64,000 nucleotides of DNA from an uncultured Porphyromonadaceae bacterium (GCA_947177685.1 CAMWVE010000008.1:1-64000), one strand, 5' to 3'; counted from the first letter of the stretch, positions 36,522 to 45,605 are shown. Translations and numbers: made by a program. Notes: generated from the letters alone by a model not told the origin.

Positions 36522-37502
36522 ATGCAATTGTTTGAATTTCTAATCAAAGGTCTTCGAGAATGCTATACCAAGGTATCCGGTTTCCCTTCAGATCGAGCTA
36601 TAGACTCATCACGGGTGGATTATTTTGATGAGTCAGCAAATGATTATATTTACAATAGGATTAGTGAAGCTTACAATAATAAGGAAGGACTGGCAATATG
36701 TAAATTTGGTTCTATAGAAGTCGCGAATATCGTGTCCAAAATTATGTCAGGACAATGGAAGTTGAATGATTATTTTAATCTAATAAAAGGATATCCAGTC
36801 CCAATCTTTCGGTATAAAGAAATTGAACGACTACATATGAATGCAGGTTTTTTCCCGGCAACGGAAAATTCTGTTGAAAAATTTATTAGTCTTATGATTA
36901 ATGAAATTCCAAAAGTAGATATTTTAGCATCATATGTATATTGTGAAAGATATATCTCTGAAATGATCGATGATTGTGTAAAAGTAAATTTAGATGGATT
37001 TTATGCTCCATTTAAATTTGAGAAACCTTGGAGTCGTATTTTGGAAAATAAAAAAGTTTTAGTTATTCATCCCTTTATTGACAGTATATCAGCGCAATAC
37101 CAAAAACGTCAATTGCTATTTGACAATCAGGATGTCCTTCCAGAATTTAAATCGCTTCATCTTATTAAAGCGGTTCAATCAATTGCCGGTAATGAATGCG
37201 GTTTCGAAAGTTGGTTTGATGCACTTGATTCAATGAAAAGAGAAATTGATAAGGTAGATTTTGATATTGCTTTGATTGGATGTGGTGCATACGGTTTCCC
37301 TCTCACTACATATGTCAAATCATTAGGAAAAATAGGTATTCACCTTGCTGGTTGGACACAGATGTTATTTGGTATTTATGGTAAACGTTGGGTGGAACAT
37401 CAATCGGAATATTCGAAATTTATAAATTCACATTGGATACGACCGTCAAAGGAAGAGGTTCCGAATCAAGCTAATTTAGTGGAAGGTGGGTGTTATTGGT
37501 AA
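36522..37502 (+). CDS. GT-D-fold-like glycosyltransferase (putative)
   Basis: A 326-residue protein with no membrane segments. EGLAICKFGSIEVANIVSKI resembles the RFGDGE-type start of GT-D glycosyltransferases (DUF1792-like), with the usual Asp replaced by Ser. The C-terminal half has IALIGCGAYGFPLTTYVKSLGK and IHLAGWTQMLFGIYGKRWVEH, a phrase that recurs in uncharacterised proteins of glycan loci. I infer a glycosyltransferase related to GT-D. It is AT-rich and preceded by a 140-bp gap in which I see no consensus promoter. Confidence 0.65.
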   Translation: MQLFEFLIKGLRECYTKVSGFPSDRAIDSSRVDYFDESANDYIYNRISEAYNNKEGLAICKFGSIEVANIVSKIMSGQWKLNDYFNLIKGYPVPIFRYKEIERLHMNAGFFPATENSVEKFISLMINEIPKVDILASYVYCERYISEMIDDCVKVNLDGFYAPFKFEKPWSRILENKKVLVIHPFIDSISAQYQKRQLLFDNQDVLPEFKSLHLIKAVQSIAGNECGFESWFDALDSMKREIDKVDFDIALIGCGAYGFPLTTYVKSLGKIGIHLAGWTQMLFGIYGKRWVEHQSEYSKFINSHWIRPSKEEVPNQANLVEGGCYW

Positions 37503-37569
37503 AGTAAGAACTACCATCAACAAGTCAACATTTTCCATTTTATTATAAGAATTATATTATAACGATACT

Positions 37570-38706
37570 ATGAGGCTTTTAATTGATTGTCATTTTTTTG
37601 ACTATCCTACTCCTCAAGGGATAAATACATATATTAAGGGATTGTACTCATCGCTAATTCCAGCTGCAAAAGATATAGAATTCTATTTGGCAGCTAACGA
37701 TATTGATAATCTAAAGTCAATATTCGGTGAGCATAAAAATGTGGTTTACATAAAGATTCCACATAAAGGATCTTTAAGTAGGTTATTGAAAATTTTCCCA
37801 AGTATTATCAAGAAGTACTCTATAGATTTGGCTCATTTTCAGTATGTTTCTCCGTTTATTAAAACATGTAAAACAATAATTACATTACATGATATATTAT
37901 TCGAGGATTTTCCGGAATATTTCCCGTTAAGCTATAGGGTAAGTAAGGGTTTACTATTCAAATATGCTGCTAAAAGAGCCGATATATTATTAACTGTATC
38001 GGCATATTCGCAAAAGCAAATTGCTATGCATTATAAACTCACCCCAGAGAATATATTTATTACACCAAATGCAATTACTGATCGATTTTCAAAAATTTCA
38101 AGATCAGATGCTAAGAAATTCGTATCACAAAAATACGGTATAGATAAGTATATTCTATATGTAAGCCGAATGGAACCCAGAAAAGATCAATTTGGTCTCT
38201 TAAAAGCATTTGTTGAATCTGGCGTTTACAAGGATGGTGTTTCGTTAATGATTGTTGGGGAAAAAACCATAAAGGATAAACGCATTGAGAACTATTGTTC
38301 TGGGTTAAACGAATTAGTAAAATCAAAGATTTTATTTTTGAATGGTGTGAAAGATACGGAATTGGCATTCCTATATCGTGGGGCATCCTTATTTGTTTAT
38401 CCTTCTAAAGCAGAGGGTTTTGGTATCCCTCCATTAGAATCAGCAGTCTCCGAAATACCAACGATTTGCAACAATAAGACAGCAATGGAAGACTTTGATT
38501 TTTTTGGAGATAAGCTGGTAGATACTTCCGACACTTCAAGTTTGGCTAATCTTATCCGTCAGACTATTGATGAACCGTTTGATAGTCAGGAACTTCATAA
38601 TATTAAAGAAGAAATTTTAAGAAGATATAATTGGGATAATATTGCTTTGGGGCTATATGAAATTCTGAAAAATTATAATTCCATAAGCAATACTATACAT
38701 AAATAA
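37570..38706 (+). CDS. Family 4 glycosyltransferase
   Basis: A 378-residue GT-B enzyme. MRLLIDCHFFDYPTPQGINTY opens the acceptor domain. KTIITLHDILFEDFPEYFP is typical of mannosyltransferase-like GT4 proteins. The donor domain has ENIFITPNAITDRF, YILYVSRMEPRKDQFGLLKAF, ILFLNGVKDTELAFLYRGAS and LFVYPSKAEGFGIPPLESAV with E-x7-E. It is AT-rich like its upstream neighbour. The donor is not established. Confidence 0.9.
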   Translation: MRLLIDCHFFDYPTPQGINTYIKGLYSSLIPAAKDIEFYLAANDIDNLKSIFGEHKNVVYIKIPHKGSLSRLLKIFPSIIKKYSIDLAHFQYVSPFIKTCKTIITLHDILFEDFPEYFPLSYRVSKGLLFKYAAKRADILLTVSAYSQKQIAMHYKLTPENIFITPNAITDRFSKISRSDAKKFVSQKYGIDKYILYVSRMEPRKDQFGLLKAFVESGVYKDGVSLMIVGEKTIKDKRIENYCSGLNELVKSKILFLNGVKDTELAFLYRGASLFVYPSKAEGFGIPPLESAVSEIPTICNNKTAMEDFDFFGDKLVDTSDTSSLANLIRQTIDEPFDSQELHNIKEEILRRYNWDNIALGLYEILKNYNSISNTIHK

Positions 38707-38725
38707 ACATCTTTTTATTGATTAA

Positions 38726-39814
38726 ATGCTGAAGATTGCTATAATAGGAACTCAGGGCGTCCCTGCCAACTATGGCGGATTTGAGTCGCTCGTGGAAAAT
38801 CTGATAGGTGAGAATTGCCCCAAGGATATTGAATACACCGTCTTTTGCAGCTCGGCTGACATAGGCTCAAAAGCTGACACATACAAAGGCGCCAGACTGA
38901 AATATGTCAATCTTCACGCCAATGGAGCATCATCTATCCCTTACGATATGCTGTCGATGTGCCGATGCATCAGTGGCTATGACGTGATTCTGATTTTAGG
39001 CGTATCGGGGTGCCTCTTTATGCCGGTGCTCCGTATGCTGACCAAGGCTAAAATCATTGTCAACATTGACGGTCTTGAACACCGTCGTGATAAATGGGGC
39101 AAGCTGGCACGCACGGTGCTTCGCCAGTCCGAGGCTATGGCAGTGAAATATGCCGATGTCATAATCGCAGACAACAAAGGTATTCAGGACTATGTGGCTG
39201 AGACCTACGGAAAAAAAGCCGTCCTCATTGCTTACGGCGGAGATCATGTCCACCGCAATATCGATGAAAACCGGAAACAGTCAATACTGAGTGAATACAA
39301 TCTTGAACCGGGAAAATATGCTGTAACCGTATGCCGAATTGAACCTGAAAACAACAGTCACAGGATTCTTGAGGCATTCTCACACTCGGATTATCCACTG
39401 CTTTTCATAGGCAACTGGAACCATTCCGAGTGGTCCAAGGCACTACGGGAAAAATATAAAGATATTCCGAACCTACATCTTGCAGATGCCGTCTATGACC
39501 TCGACGTGCTCTACACTCTCCGCTCCAGTGCCGCACTTTACATCCACGGGCACAGTGCCGGAGGCACAAACCCCTCGCTGGTCGAGGCGATGCACTTCGG
39601 AATACCTATCCTTGCATGGGATGTGGTCTACAACCGCGAGACAACACAAAACCGTGCTTACTATTTCAGCTCAGTCGAAGAACTGCAGAAACTGCTTGAA
39701 CGCACAGACCTCAATGGCGCAGAAATGGCTGAGATTGCCCGTGAAAATTACACATGGAAGAAAATCTCAGAGTTATATTGTGAACGATATTATAAGTTTT
39801 CGAGTCGTAAATAA
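38726..39814 (+). CDS. DUF1972/GT4 rhamnosyltransferase-like protein
   Basis: A 362-residue protein. MLKIAIIGTQGVPANYGGFES is the DUF1972 N-terminal signature found in WchF/Cps2T-type beta-1,4-rhamnosyltransferases. KIIVNIDGLEHRRDKWGKLA continues this domain. The C-terminal GT4 domain has YAVTVCRIEPENNSHRILEAF and LYIHGHSAGGTNPSLVEAMHFG. Rhamnose transfer fits the dTDP-rhamnose genes 1 kb downstream, but it rests on family resemblance. GC-richer than the flanking AT-rich genes and ends 4 bp before the next gene. Confidence 0.85.
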   Translation: MLKIAIIGTQGVPANYGGFESLVENLIGENCPKDIEYTVFCSSADIGSKADTYKGARLKYVNLHANGASSIPYDMLSMCRCISGYDVILILGVSGCLFMPVLRMLTKAKIIVNIDGLEHRRDKWGKLARTVLRQSEAMAVKYADVIIADNKGIQDYVAETYGKKAVLIAYGGDHVHRNIDENRKQSILSEYNLEPGKYAVTVCRIEPENNSHRILEAFSHSDYPLLFIGNWNHSEWSKALREKYKDIPNLHLADAVYDLDVLYTLRSSAALYIHGHSAGGTNPSLVEAMHFGIPILAWDVVYNRETTQNRAYYFSSVEELQKLLERTDLNGAEMAEIARENYTWKKISELYCERYYKFSSRK

Positions 39815-39818
39815 TTGT

Positions 39819-40892
39819 ATGACAGTTAATTATGAAATGGGGGGGGGTACTTCTAAGCCTCGGCAGTCAAACTTCGAATTGCTGCGAATTGTGGCAATGT
39901 TTCTTGTACTTATAGTGCATGCCGATTTTTTCTCTATTGGAATGCCATCAAGAACAGACATAACTGAATATCCGGTATCATCATTTATGAGACTGACTGT
40001 TGAATCATTGGCGCTTGTGTGTGTCAATGTCTACATTGTAATCTCCGGTTATTTCACCATAAAAATAAAACAAAAAAGTGTACTGTCTTTTATTTTTATG
40101 GTTGTCTTTTGGCGAGCATTCGTTTCAGGAGGTTTTGTTGTCTCTGAATATCTTCATCTTACGACCTTGAATCTTACATTCAAAAAATGTTTAATGTTGC
40201 TTATTCCCGGATATGATGATTGGTTTGTTATGTGTTATATCCTCTTAATGTTTTTTGCCCCAATTCTTAATGCCTTCATTGAAAAAAGTTCGTTGCGTCA
40301 ACTTTGGTTATTTGTGCTTGCCTATGAAGGATTGCAAGTCGTGTTTGCATGGTGGCTGGGGGTAGTGCATGGTTTTGGAGAAGGTTATTCCGTGCTGTCA
40401 TTTGTTGGGTTGTATATTATGGGAGCTGCCATTAGGAGAACTGATATGAACTTTATTCGTAAGCCAATTTTGCTTTATGTTCTTGTGTCTGTTTGCTCGG
40501 TACTATTGGTAATAGTTGCTGCCCATATCTCAGATAGCATGTTTGGCAGGCAATTACGGAAGATGGGAGCTTACAACGGTTTATTTGTTTTGTTAGCGAC
40601 AATGTTTCTTTTTGTTGCCTTTAAGCGATTGTCGTTCAGTAGTAAAATTGTCAATTCCATTGCAGCGTCAGCGTTCGCAGTATATCTTTTTCACATGCAC
40701 CCTTTAATTCGCCCATATTATTCAGGAATTTGCAAATTAATCTATGACAGTTTTGATACATGGAGTTATATAGGGGTAATAAGCTGTTTTATCGTAGCAG
40801 TATTTTTCTTTACTATTGGAGTTGATTTTATACGACGTGGTTTGTGGAACCTGTTGTATCCAAAAGTTGAAATATTAATCAAGAATAAATAA
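39819..40892 (+). CDS. Acyltransferase family 3 membrane protein, phase-variable (G9 at codons 7-10, currently ON)
   Basis: A 357-residue membrane protein from ATG 39819. [20 protein letters not shown] has the conserved His, with [16 protein letters not shown] next and [15 protein letters not shown] near the end. The longer in-frame ORF upstream overlaps the rhamnosyltransferase gene and is not the start. Nine G at 39839-39847 follow six codons. One extra G gives TAA after six further codons; one fewer gives TAG about twenty-five codons on. A tract at the very 5' end is the classical design of a phase-variable gene. The rmlA gene starts 2 bp after its stop. Confidence 0.9.
   Translation: MTVNYEMGGGTSKPRQSNFELLRIVAMFLVLIVHADFFSIGMPSRTDITEYPVSSFMRLTVESLALVCVNVYIVISGYFTIKIKQKSVLSFIFMVVFWRAFVSGGFVVSEYLHLTTLNLTFKKCLMLLIPGYDDWFVMCYILLMFFAPILNAFIEKSSLRQLWLFVLAYEGLQVVFAWWLGVVHGFGEGYSVLSFVGLYIMGAAIRRTDMNFIRKPILLYVLVSVCSVLLVIVAAHISDSMFGRQLRKMGAYNGLFVLLATMFLFVAFKRLSFSSKIVNSIAASAFAVYLFHMHPLIRPYYSGICKLIYDSFDTWSYIGVISCFIVAVFFFTIGVDFIRRGLWNLLYPKVEILIKNK
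39839..39847 (+). repeat. Homopolymer G9, phase-variation tract 3
   Basis: Nine G directly after codons ATG ACA GTT AAT TAT GAA AT. An insertion or deletion of one base stops translation early in both cases. It is the most 5' of the three tracts and would turn the gene fully off. Confidence 0.95.
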
Positions 40893-40894
40893 TC

Positions 40895-41791
40895 ATGAAA
40901 GGAATCGTTCTTGCAGGAGGGTCGGGTACAAGGCTTTACCCGATTACAAAAGGAGTCAGCAAGCAGCTGCTCCCAATTTATGACAAGCCAATGGTTTACT
41001 ATCCCATCTCTACGCTCATGCTGGCGGGAATCAGGGATATTCTCATAATCTCCACCCCTCAGGACCTGCCCGGCTTCCGACGTCTGCTCGGCGACGGCTC
41101 GGACTATGGTGTGAAATTCACCTATGCCGAACAGCCCTCGCCCGACGGTCTGGCACAGGCGTTCATCATAGGCAAGGATTTTATCGGCGATGACTCGGCA
41201 TGTCTGGTTCTCGGCGACAACATTTTCCATGGCAGCGGATTCAGCGCCGTGCTCCGTCAATCCGTTGAGGCTGCCGAGAAAGATAACAAAGCAACCGTTT
41301 TCGGCTACTGGGTCGATGATCCCGAACGCTACGGCGTGGCTGAGTTCGACGCTGAAGGCAACTGCCTCTCCATCGAGGAAAAACCGCAGCATCCCAAGTC
41401 GAACTACGCTGTCGTAGGGCTCTATTTCTATCCGAATAAGGTAGTTGATGTGGCAGCATCAATCAAGCCCTCAGCGCGTGGTGAACTCGAAATCACCACC
41501 GTCAATCAGGAATTCCTCAAGGACGGCGAACTTAAAGTGCAGACCCTGCCACGCGGTTTCGCTTGGCTCGACACCGGCACACACGACTCGCTCGCCGAGG
41601 CTTCGATCTATGTGGAAGTGCTCGAAAAACGTCAGGGACTGAAAATAGCTTGTCTTGAAGGTATCGCCTACACAAACGGATGGATTACAGCTGACAAGCT
41701 CCGTGAGCTCGCAAAGCCCATGCTCAAAAACCAATATGGAAAGTATTTAATGAAGATTGCTGACGAACAGCATCTCCAGAACTTCGATTAA
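40895..41791 (+). CDS. rfbA: Glucose-1-phosphate thymidylyltransferase (RmlA)
   Basis: A 298-residue nucleotidyltransferase of the usual RmlA length. [20 protein letters not shown] holds the GGxGTRL nucleotide loop, with [20 protein letters not shown] next, [11 protein letters not shown] for the metal site, [20 protein letters not shown] and [13 protein letters not shown]. It makes dTDP-glucose from dTTP and glucose-1-phosphate, the first step of dTDP-rhamnose synthesis and likely also the source for the aminosugar branch. It starts 2 bp after the phase-variable acyltransferase, so it may be sensitive to polar effects when that gene is off. Confidence 0.97.
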   Translation: MKGIVLAGGSGTRLYPITKGVSKQLLPIYDKPMVYYPISTLMLAGIRDILIISTPQDLPGFRRLLGDGSDYGVKFTYAEQPSPDGLAQAFIIGKDFIGDDSACLVLGDNIFHGSGFSAVLRQSVEAAEKDNKATVFGYWVDDPERYGVAEFDAEGNCLSIEEKPQHPKSNYAVVGLYFYPNKVVDVAASIKPSARGELEITTVNQEFLKDGELKVQTLPRGFAWLDTGTHDSLAEASIYVEVLEKRQGLKIACLEGIAYTNGWITADKLRELAKPMLKNQYGKYLMKIADEQHLQNFD

Positions 41792-41797
41792 TAGAAA

Positions 41798-42373
41798 ATG
41801 GAACTTATTAAAACCGATATTGAGGGAGTAGTCATCCTCAAACCAAAGGTGTTCGAAGATGCCAGAGGTTATTTTTTTGAGAGTTATTCCAAAGCCGAGT
41901 TTGAACGCTTGGTGGGTCCGGTGGATTTCGTGCAGGACAACGAGTCATGCTCCTCGCGCGGAGTCATGCGCGGACTTCACTTCCAGCGTCCGCCCTACAC
42001 TCAGGCAAAGCTCGTGCGCTGCGTGCGCGGCAAGGTTCTTGACGTAGCCGTGGACATTCGCAAAGGTTCACCCACCTACGGCAAGCATGTAGCCGTCGAA
42101 CTTTCCGAGGAGAACCACCTTCAGTTCTTTGTGCCCCATGGCTTTGCCCACGGATTCGCGGTCCTCTCAGATGTTGCGGTATTCCAGTATAAATGCGACA
42201 ACTTCTATCATCCCGAAGCTGACGGGGGCATCTCAATCCTCGATAAATCACTCGATATTGACTGGCACCTCGACTCCTCCGAGGCTATACTTTCGCAGAA
42301 AGACACCCGTCACCCCCTCCTCTGCGACTTCGACACCCCATTTACCATTAACGACGAATTATATAGAAAATGA
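41798..42373 (+). CDS. rfbC: dTDP-4-dehydrorhamnose 3,5-epimerase (RmlC)
   Basis: A 191-residue cupin enzyme. VVILKPKVFEDARGYFFESY is the N-terminal signature, MRGLHFQRPPYTQAKLVRCV holds the catalytic His region, and GKVLDVAVDIRKGSPTYGKH and FVPHGFAHGFAVLSDVAVFQ complete the jelly roll. It epimerises C3 and C5 of dTDP-4-keto-6-deoxyglucose. It lies 6 bp after rmlA and overlaps rmlD by 4 bp. Confidence 0.97.
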   Translation: MELIKTDIEGVVILKPKVFEDARGYFFESYSKAEFERLVGPVDFVQDNESCSSRGVMRGLHFQRPPYTQAKLVRCVRGKVLDVAVDIRKGSPTYGKHVAVELSEENHLQFFVPHGFAHGFAVLSDVAVFQYKCDNFYHPEADGGISILDKSLDIDWHLDSSEAILSQKDTRHPLLCDFDTPFTINDELYRK

Positions 42374-43236
42374 ATATACTCGTAACCGGAGCCAACGGAC
42401 AACTGGGCAATGCCATGCGCATCGCATCAGCCGCGTCTCCCAACAATTACATCTTCACCGACGTGGCTGAGCTTGACATCACCGATGCCGATGCCGTAGC
42501 CGCCGCAGTCAAGGAAAATAACGTTGATGTGATAGTCAACTGCGCCGCCTACACCAATGTGGACAAGGCTGAGGACGACGCCGAATTTGCCGAAATCCTC
42601 AATGCCAAAGCCGTGCGCAATCTCGCTGACGCCATCAAAGCAAACGGAGGCACACTGATTCATGTTTCCACCGACTACGTTTTCGGAGGCAACCAAGGCA
42701 ACACGCCGCGCAACGAAGCGGAAGCAACAAATCCCACAGGTGTTTACGGTCTGACAAAGCTGCATGGCGAACAGGCTATAGCTGACAGCGGCGTGGATGC
42801 CCTGATTTTCCGCACCGCATGGCTTTACAGCGAATTTGGCAAAAACTTCGTCAAGACCATGCTCAACCTCACCTCCACCAAGCCGCAGCTCAAGGTGGTG
42901 TTCGATCAGGCAGGCACACCCACCTATGCCGGCGACCTTGCCGAAGTCATCACTCATATCATCGAAAACAACAAATTCAAAGGAAACGAAGGCATTTACC
43001 ACTTCTCGAACGAAGGCGTATGCTCGTGGTATGACTTCACGAAGATGATTGCCGAAATCGCAGGCAACCACGCGTGTGACATCCAGCCCTGCCACTCCGA
43101 CGAATTCCCCTCAAAAGTAGTTCGTCCATCCTATTCCGTCCTCGACAAGACAAAAGTGAAGGAAACCTTCGGCATAACCATCCCTTACTGGACCGATTCC
43201 CTTAAAAAATGTATTAAAAACCTCCAAGAACAATGA
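42370..43236 (+). CDS. rfbD: dTDP-4-dehydrorhamnose reductase (RmlD)
   Basis: A 288-residue SDR. MNILVTGANGQLGNAMRIA is the Rossmann loop, LIHVSTDYVFGGNQGNTPRN the catalytic Ser/Thr region, and GVYGLTKLHGEQA the YxxxK pair. FRTAWLYSEFGKNFVKTM and YHFSNEGVCSWYDFTKMI are standard RmlD phrases. It makes dTDP-L-rhamnose with NAD(P)H. ATG overlaps the rmlC stop, and its own stop overlaps rmlB. Confidence 0.97.
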   Translation: MNILVTGANGQLGNAMRIASAASPNNYIFTDVAELDITDADAVAAAVKENNVDVIVNCAAYTNVDKAEDDAEFAEILNAKAVRNLADAIKANGGTLIHVSTDYVFGGNQGNTPRNEAEATNPTGVYGLTKLHGEQAIADSGVDALIFRTAWLYSEFGKNFVKTMLNLTSTKPQLKVVFDQAGTPTYAGDLAEVITHIIENNKFKGNEGIYHFSNEGVCSWYDFTKMIAEIAGNHACDIQPCHSDEFPSKVVRPSYSVLDKTKVKETFGITIPYWTDSLKKCIKNLQEQ

Positions 43237-44366
43237 AACGTAACATACTGATTACAGGCGGTGCCGGATTCATAGGCTCACATGTGGTTCGCCTGTTCGT
43301 GAACAAATATCCCGACTATAACATCGTCAACCTCGACAAACTGACCTATGCCGGTAACCTCGCAAACCTCAAGGACATCGAGGACAAACCCAACTACACC
43401 TTTGTCAAAGCCGACATAGCCGACCTTGATGAAATGCGCCGAATAATCAGCAGGCACAAGATCGACGGAATCATACATCTCGCCGCCGAGAGCCATGTCG
43501 ACCGCTCCATCAAAGACCCCTTCACATTCGCCCGCACCAACGTCATGGGTACACTCGCCCTGCTGCAGGCAGCCAAAGAATACTGGGAGTCGCTCCCTGA
43601 AAAATTCGAGGGCAAGCTCTTCTATCACATCTCCACCGATGAAGTCTACGGAGCTCTCGAGCTGACACATCCCGAAGGCGTACCCGCACCCTTCACCACC
43701 AAGGCATCAAGCGAGGACGATATGGCTTATGGCACCGAATTCTTCCTTGAAACAACCAAATATAACCCCCACTCACCCTATTCCGCTTCAAAAGCTTCCA
43801 GCGACCACTTCGTCCGCGCATATCACGACACCTACGGCATGCCCACACTGGTGACAAACTGCTCGAACAACTACGGTCCCTATCAGTTCCCCGAAAAGCT
43901 CATACCCCTGTTCATCAACAACATCCGTCATGGCAAACCGCTGCCCGTCTACGGCAAAGGTGAAAACGTCCGCGACTGGCTGTTCGTTGAGGACCATGCC
44001 CGCGCCATCGACCTCATCTTCCACAAGGGTAAAGTAGCCGAAACCTACAACATCGGCGGATTCAACGAGTGGAAAAACATCGATCTGATCAAAGTCATCA
44101 TCAAAACCGTTGACCGCATGCTCGGCAACCCCGAAGGACAGTCGGAACACCTCATCACCTACGTCACCGACCGTCTCGGACACGACATGCGTTATGCCAT
44201 CGATTCCCGTAAACTTCAGAAAGAACTCGGCTGGGAGCCCTCGCTCCAGTTCGAAGAAGGGATTGAAAAAACAGTACGCTGGTATCTCGACCATCAGGAC
44301 TGGATGGACAACATCACATCCGGCGCCTACGAAAAATATTACGACGAAATGTACAGCAACCGCTGA
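43233..44366 (+). CDS. rfbB: dTDP-glucose 4,6-dehydratase (RmlB)
   Basis: A 377-residue extended SDR. ILITGGAGFIGSHVVRLFVN, HLAAESHVDRSIKDPFTFAR, FYHISTDEVYGALELTHPEG and SPYSASKASSDHFVRAYHDT are RmlB hallmarks, including the T-D-E catalytic triad and YxxxK. It converts dTDP-glucose to dTDP-4-keto-6-deoxyglucose, the shared precursor of rhamnose and, through the upstream aminotransferase, probably of an amino-deoxy sugar. The gene order rmlA-C-D-B places the second pathway enzyme last. It ends the operon and is followed by a terminator. Confidence 0.97.
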   Translation: MKRNILITGGAGFIGSHVVRLFVNKYPDYNIVNLDKLTYAGNLANLKDIEDKPNYTFVKADIADLDEMRRIISRHKIDGIIHLAAESHVDRSIKDPFTFARTNVMGTLALLQAAKEYWESLPEKFEGKLFYHISTDEVYGALELTHPEGVPAPFTTKASSEDDMAYGTEFFLETTKYNPHSPYSASKASSDHFVRAYHDTYGMPTLVTNCSNNYGPYQFPEKLIPLFINNIRHGKPLPVYGKGENVRDWLFVEDHARAIDLIFHKGKVAETYNIGGFNEWKNIDLIKVIIKTVDRMLGNPEGQSEHLITYVTDRLGHDMRYAIDSRKLQKELGWEPSLQFEEGIEKTVRWYLDHQDWMDNITSGAYEKYYDEMYSNR

Positions 44367-44390
44367 TATCGCGTAACATTCGCACCCTGC

Positions 44391-44466
44391 AAACCGGGGC
44401 TGACTCTTGCAAATGGCAACCGACTTTAGTCGCATGCCTCAGCAAGAATCAGCCCCGGTTTGTTTT
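44391..44466 (+). terminator. Operon terminator hairpin after rmlB
   Basis: Left arm 44391-44410 (AAACCGGGGCTGACTCTTGC) pairs with right arm 44442-44461 with one mismatch, followed by TGTTTTCC. A small inner CGACT/AGTCG stem lies in the loop. This is the only strong hairpin at the end of the 40-kb operon. The reverse direction also has a T-rich exit, but no plus-ward convergent gene needs it closely. Confidence 0.85.
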
Positions 44467-44669
44467 CCGCAATTTATATAAGTTAAAGCACTATATTGCA
44501 GTCAAGTGGTGTTAATACACATATTATAACCCAAGGACTGATATTACTAAGTCATAAATTTTTATCCGACATCAGAAAATGCCGTAAAGTTTGTTTATAA
44601 ACTAAATATTTTGTACTTTAACAAAAAGTTTAGTTTATAATGGAAAGTATTACTTTGTTAATTTAGGTT
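44467..44669. other. Intergenic region with a 12-bp perfect inverted repeat
   Basis: The AT-rich gap between the rmlB terminator and the lipoprotein gene holds TTATAAACTAAA (44595-44606) and its exact reverse complement TTTAGTTTATAA (44629-44640), 22 bp apart. It could be a bidirectional terminator for the convergent lipoprotein gene or a regulator site. No ORF is visible. Confidence 0.6.
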
Positions 44670-45527
44670 TCAGTCAGCTTCCACTATGCTGAAAACGTCC
44701 GTGAGATTATAAGGATCGATGGTGATGTTCTCCCATGTCCCGAAGTAAGAGGTGACAACGTAAAGCTGAAGTTTCTGGGCATTTAACGAGCCGGGCGTGT
44801 TCGCTATTGTCATTGTCAGCGTGGGCTTGTCAGCCGAAGAATGACCTAAAGCCGTGGTGGTTATCTTGCAGTCGAATGTGGTGTTGGGGCTCCATGAGTC
44901 AGCACCGCCACCCATGGTTACTTCAAGAGAAGAGGCAACCCCTGATGACGGAGTCCAGTAGAGTTCACTGCGGGGAACCGCTATGGTGAACTGGTCAGAT
45001 GATTTCAACTCGAAAGTTTTGGAATATTCCTCGCCCGTTGTCGACTTGCTTTTAACCGATATGTAAAGCCATCCCTGACATTCCAATTTCGGTGCTTCAG
45101 AAAACACAATCCGCTGAATGTTGTCAGCAATGATGATTTCGGCATCACGGCTATCCTTTTTTATCAGTTCGCCGCGAACCGACATATTCAGCCTCCCCTG
45201 TTTGCCTATAAGAGGCACCTTGAATTCAAGCGGCTCGCCAGAAAACGGTTTTTTATCAATCAGATATGATGACATGCCATTATTTGCGATTAGAGAAATA
45301 TTGCGCAAATACACCCCCTTGGGAGCCGACATCGCCACCTCTGACACCCTGACGGTCATTTCCTCGGTCACATCCATCCACCTTGAGTTCGGCAGAGAGG
45401 TGACAGATGCGGTAATCTTTACCTGAGAGGTGTCGATGGGTGAAAGTTCGGGGTCATCATGATCAACGCATGCCGGGAGGATAGCGCAAATGGCTATCGT
45501 CAGAATAAAGCAGAAAAAAACTCGCAT
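44670..45527 (-). CDS. Putative lipoprotein of unknown function
   Basis: A 285-residue protein with lipoprotein signal peptide MRVFFCFILTIAICAILPACV; the lipobox is LPAC with lipidation at Cys20. The mature part is beta-rich and polar, with ITASVTSLPNSRWMDVTEEM and repeated Ser/Thr-rich strands resembling Ig-like or fimbrillin-type modules. I do not recognise a family. It should sit in the outer membrane. A consensus promoter lies about 50 bp upstream, so it is expressed alone. It converges with the polysaccharide operon. Confidence 0.75.
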   Translation of the reverse strand: MRVFFCFILTIAICAILPACVDHDDPELSPIDTSQVKITASVTSLPNSRWMDVTEEMTVRVSEVAMSAPKGVYLRNISLIANNGMSSYLIDKKPFSGEPLEFKVPLIGKQGRLNMSVRGELIKKDSRDAEIIIADNIQRIVFSEAPKLECQGWLYISVKSKSTTGEEYSKTFELKSSDQFTIAVPRSELYWTPSSGVASSLEVTMGGGADSWSPNTTFDCKITTTALGHSSADKPTLTMTIANTPGSLNAQKLQLYVVTSYFGTWENITIDPYNLTDVFSIVEAD

Positions 45528-45573
45528 ATTCGATTATATATTGAGATAAAAGTTTGACAATTCAAAATTGTCG

Positions 45574-45605
45574 CAAAGATAAGCCACGTTCAACGATGCC
45601 ACAAA
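45574..45605 (-). promoter_or_regulatory. Promoter of the lipoprotein gene
   Basis: Minus-strand TTTG (45602-45605), 20 bp, then TATCTTTG (45574-45581). It matches the Bacteroidales consensus exactly and lies 46 bp before the ATG at 45527. Confidence 0.75.

Noticed and set aside
39480..39818. N-terminal extension of the acyltransferase at 39819
   Set aside because: The frame overlaps the rhamnosyltransferase gene in another frame and reads as low-complexity; the ATG at 39819 fits the family N-terminus.
42427..43095. Long minus-strand open frame opposite rmlD
   Set aside because: It mirrors a well-conserved gene in GC-rich codons and shows no own start context or family.
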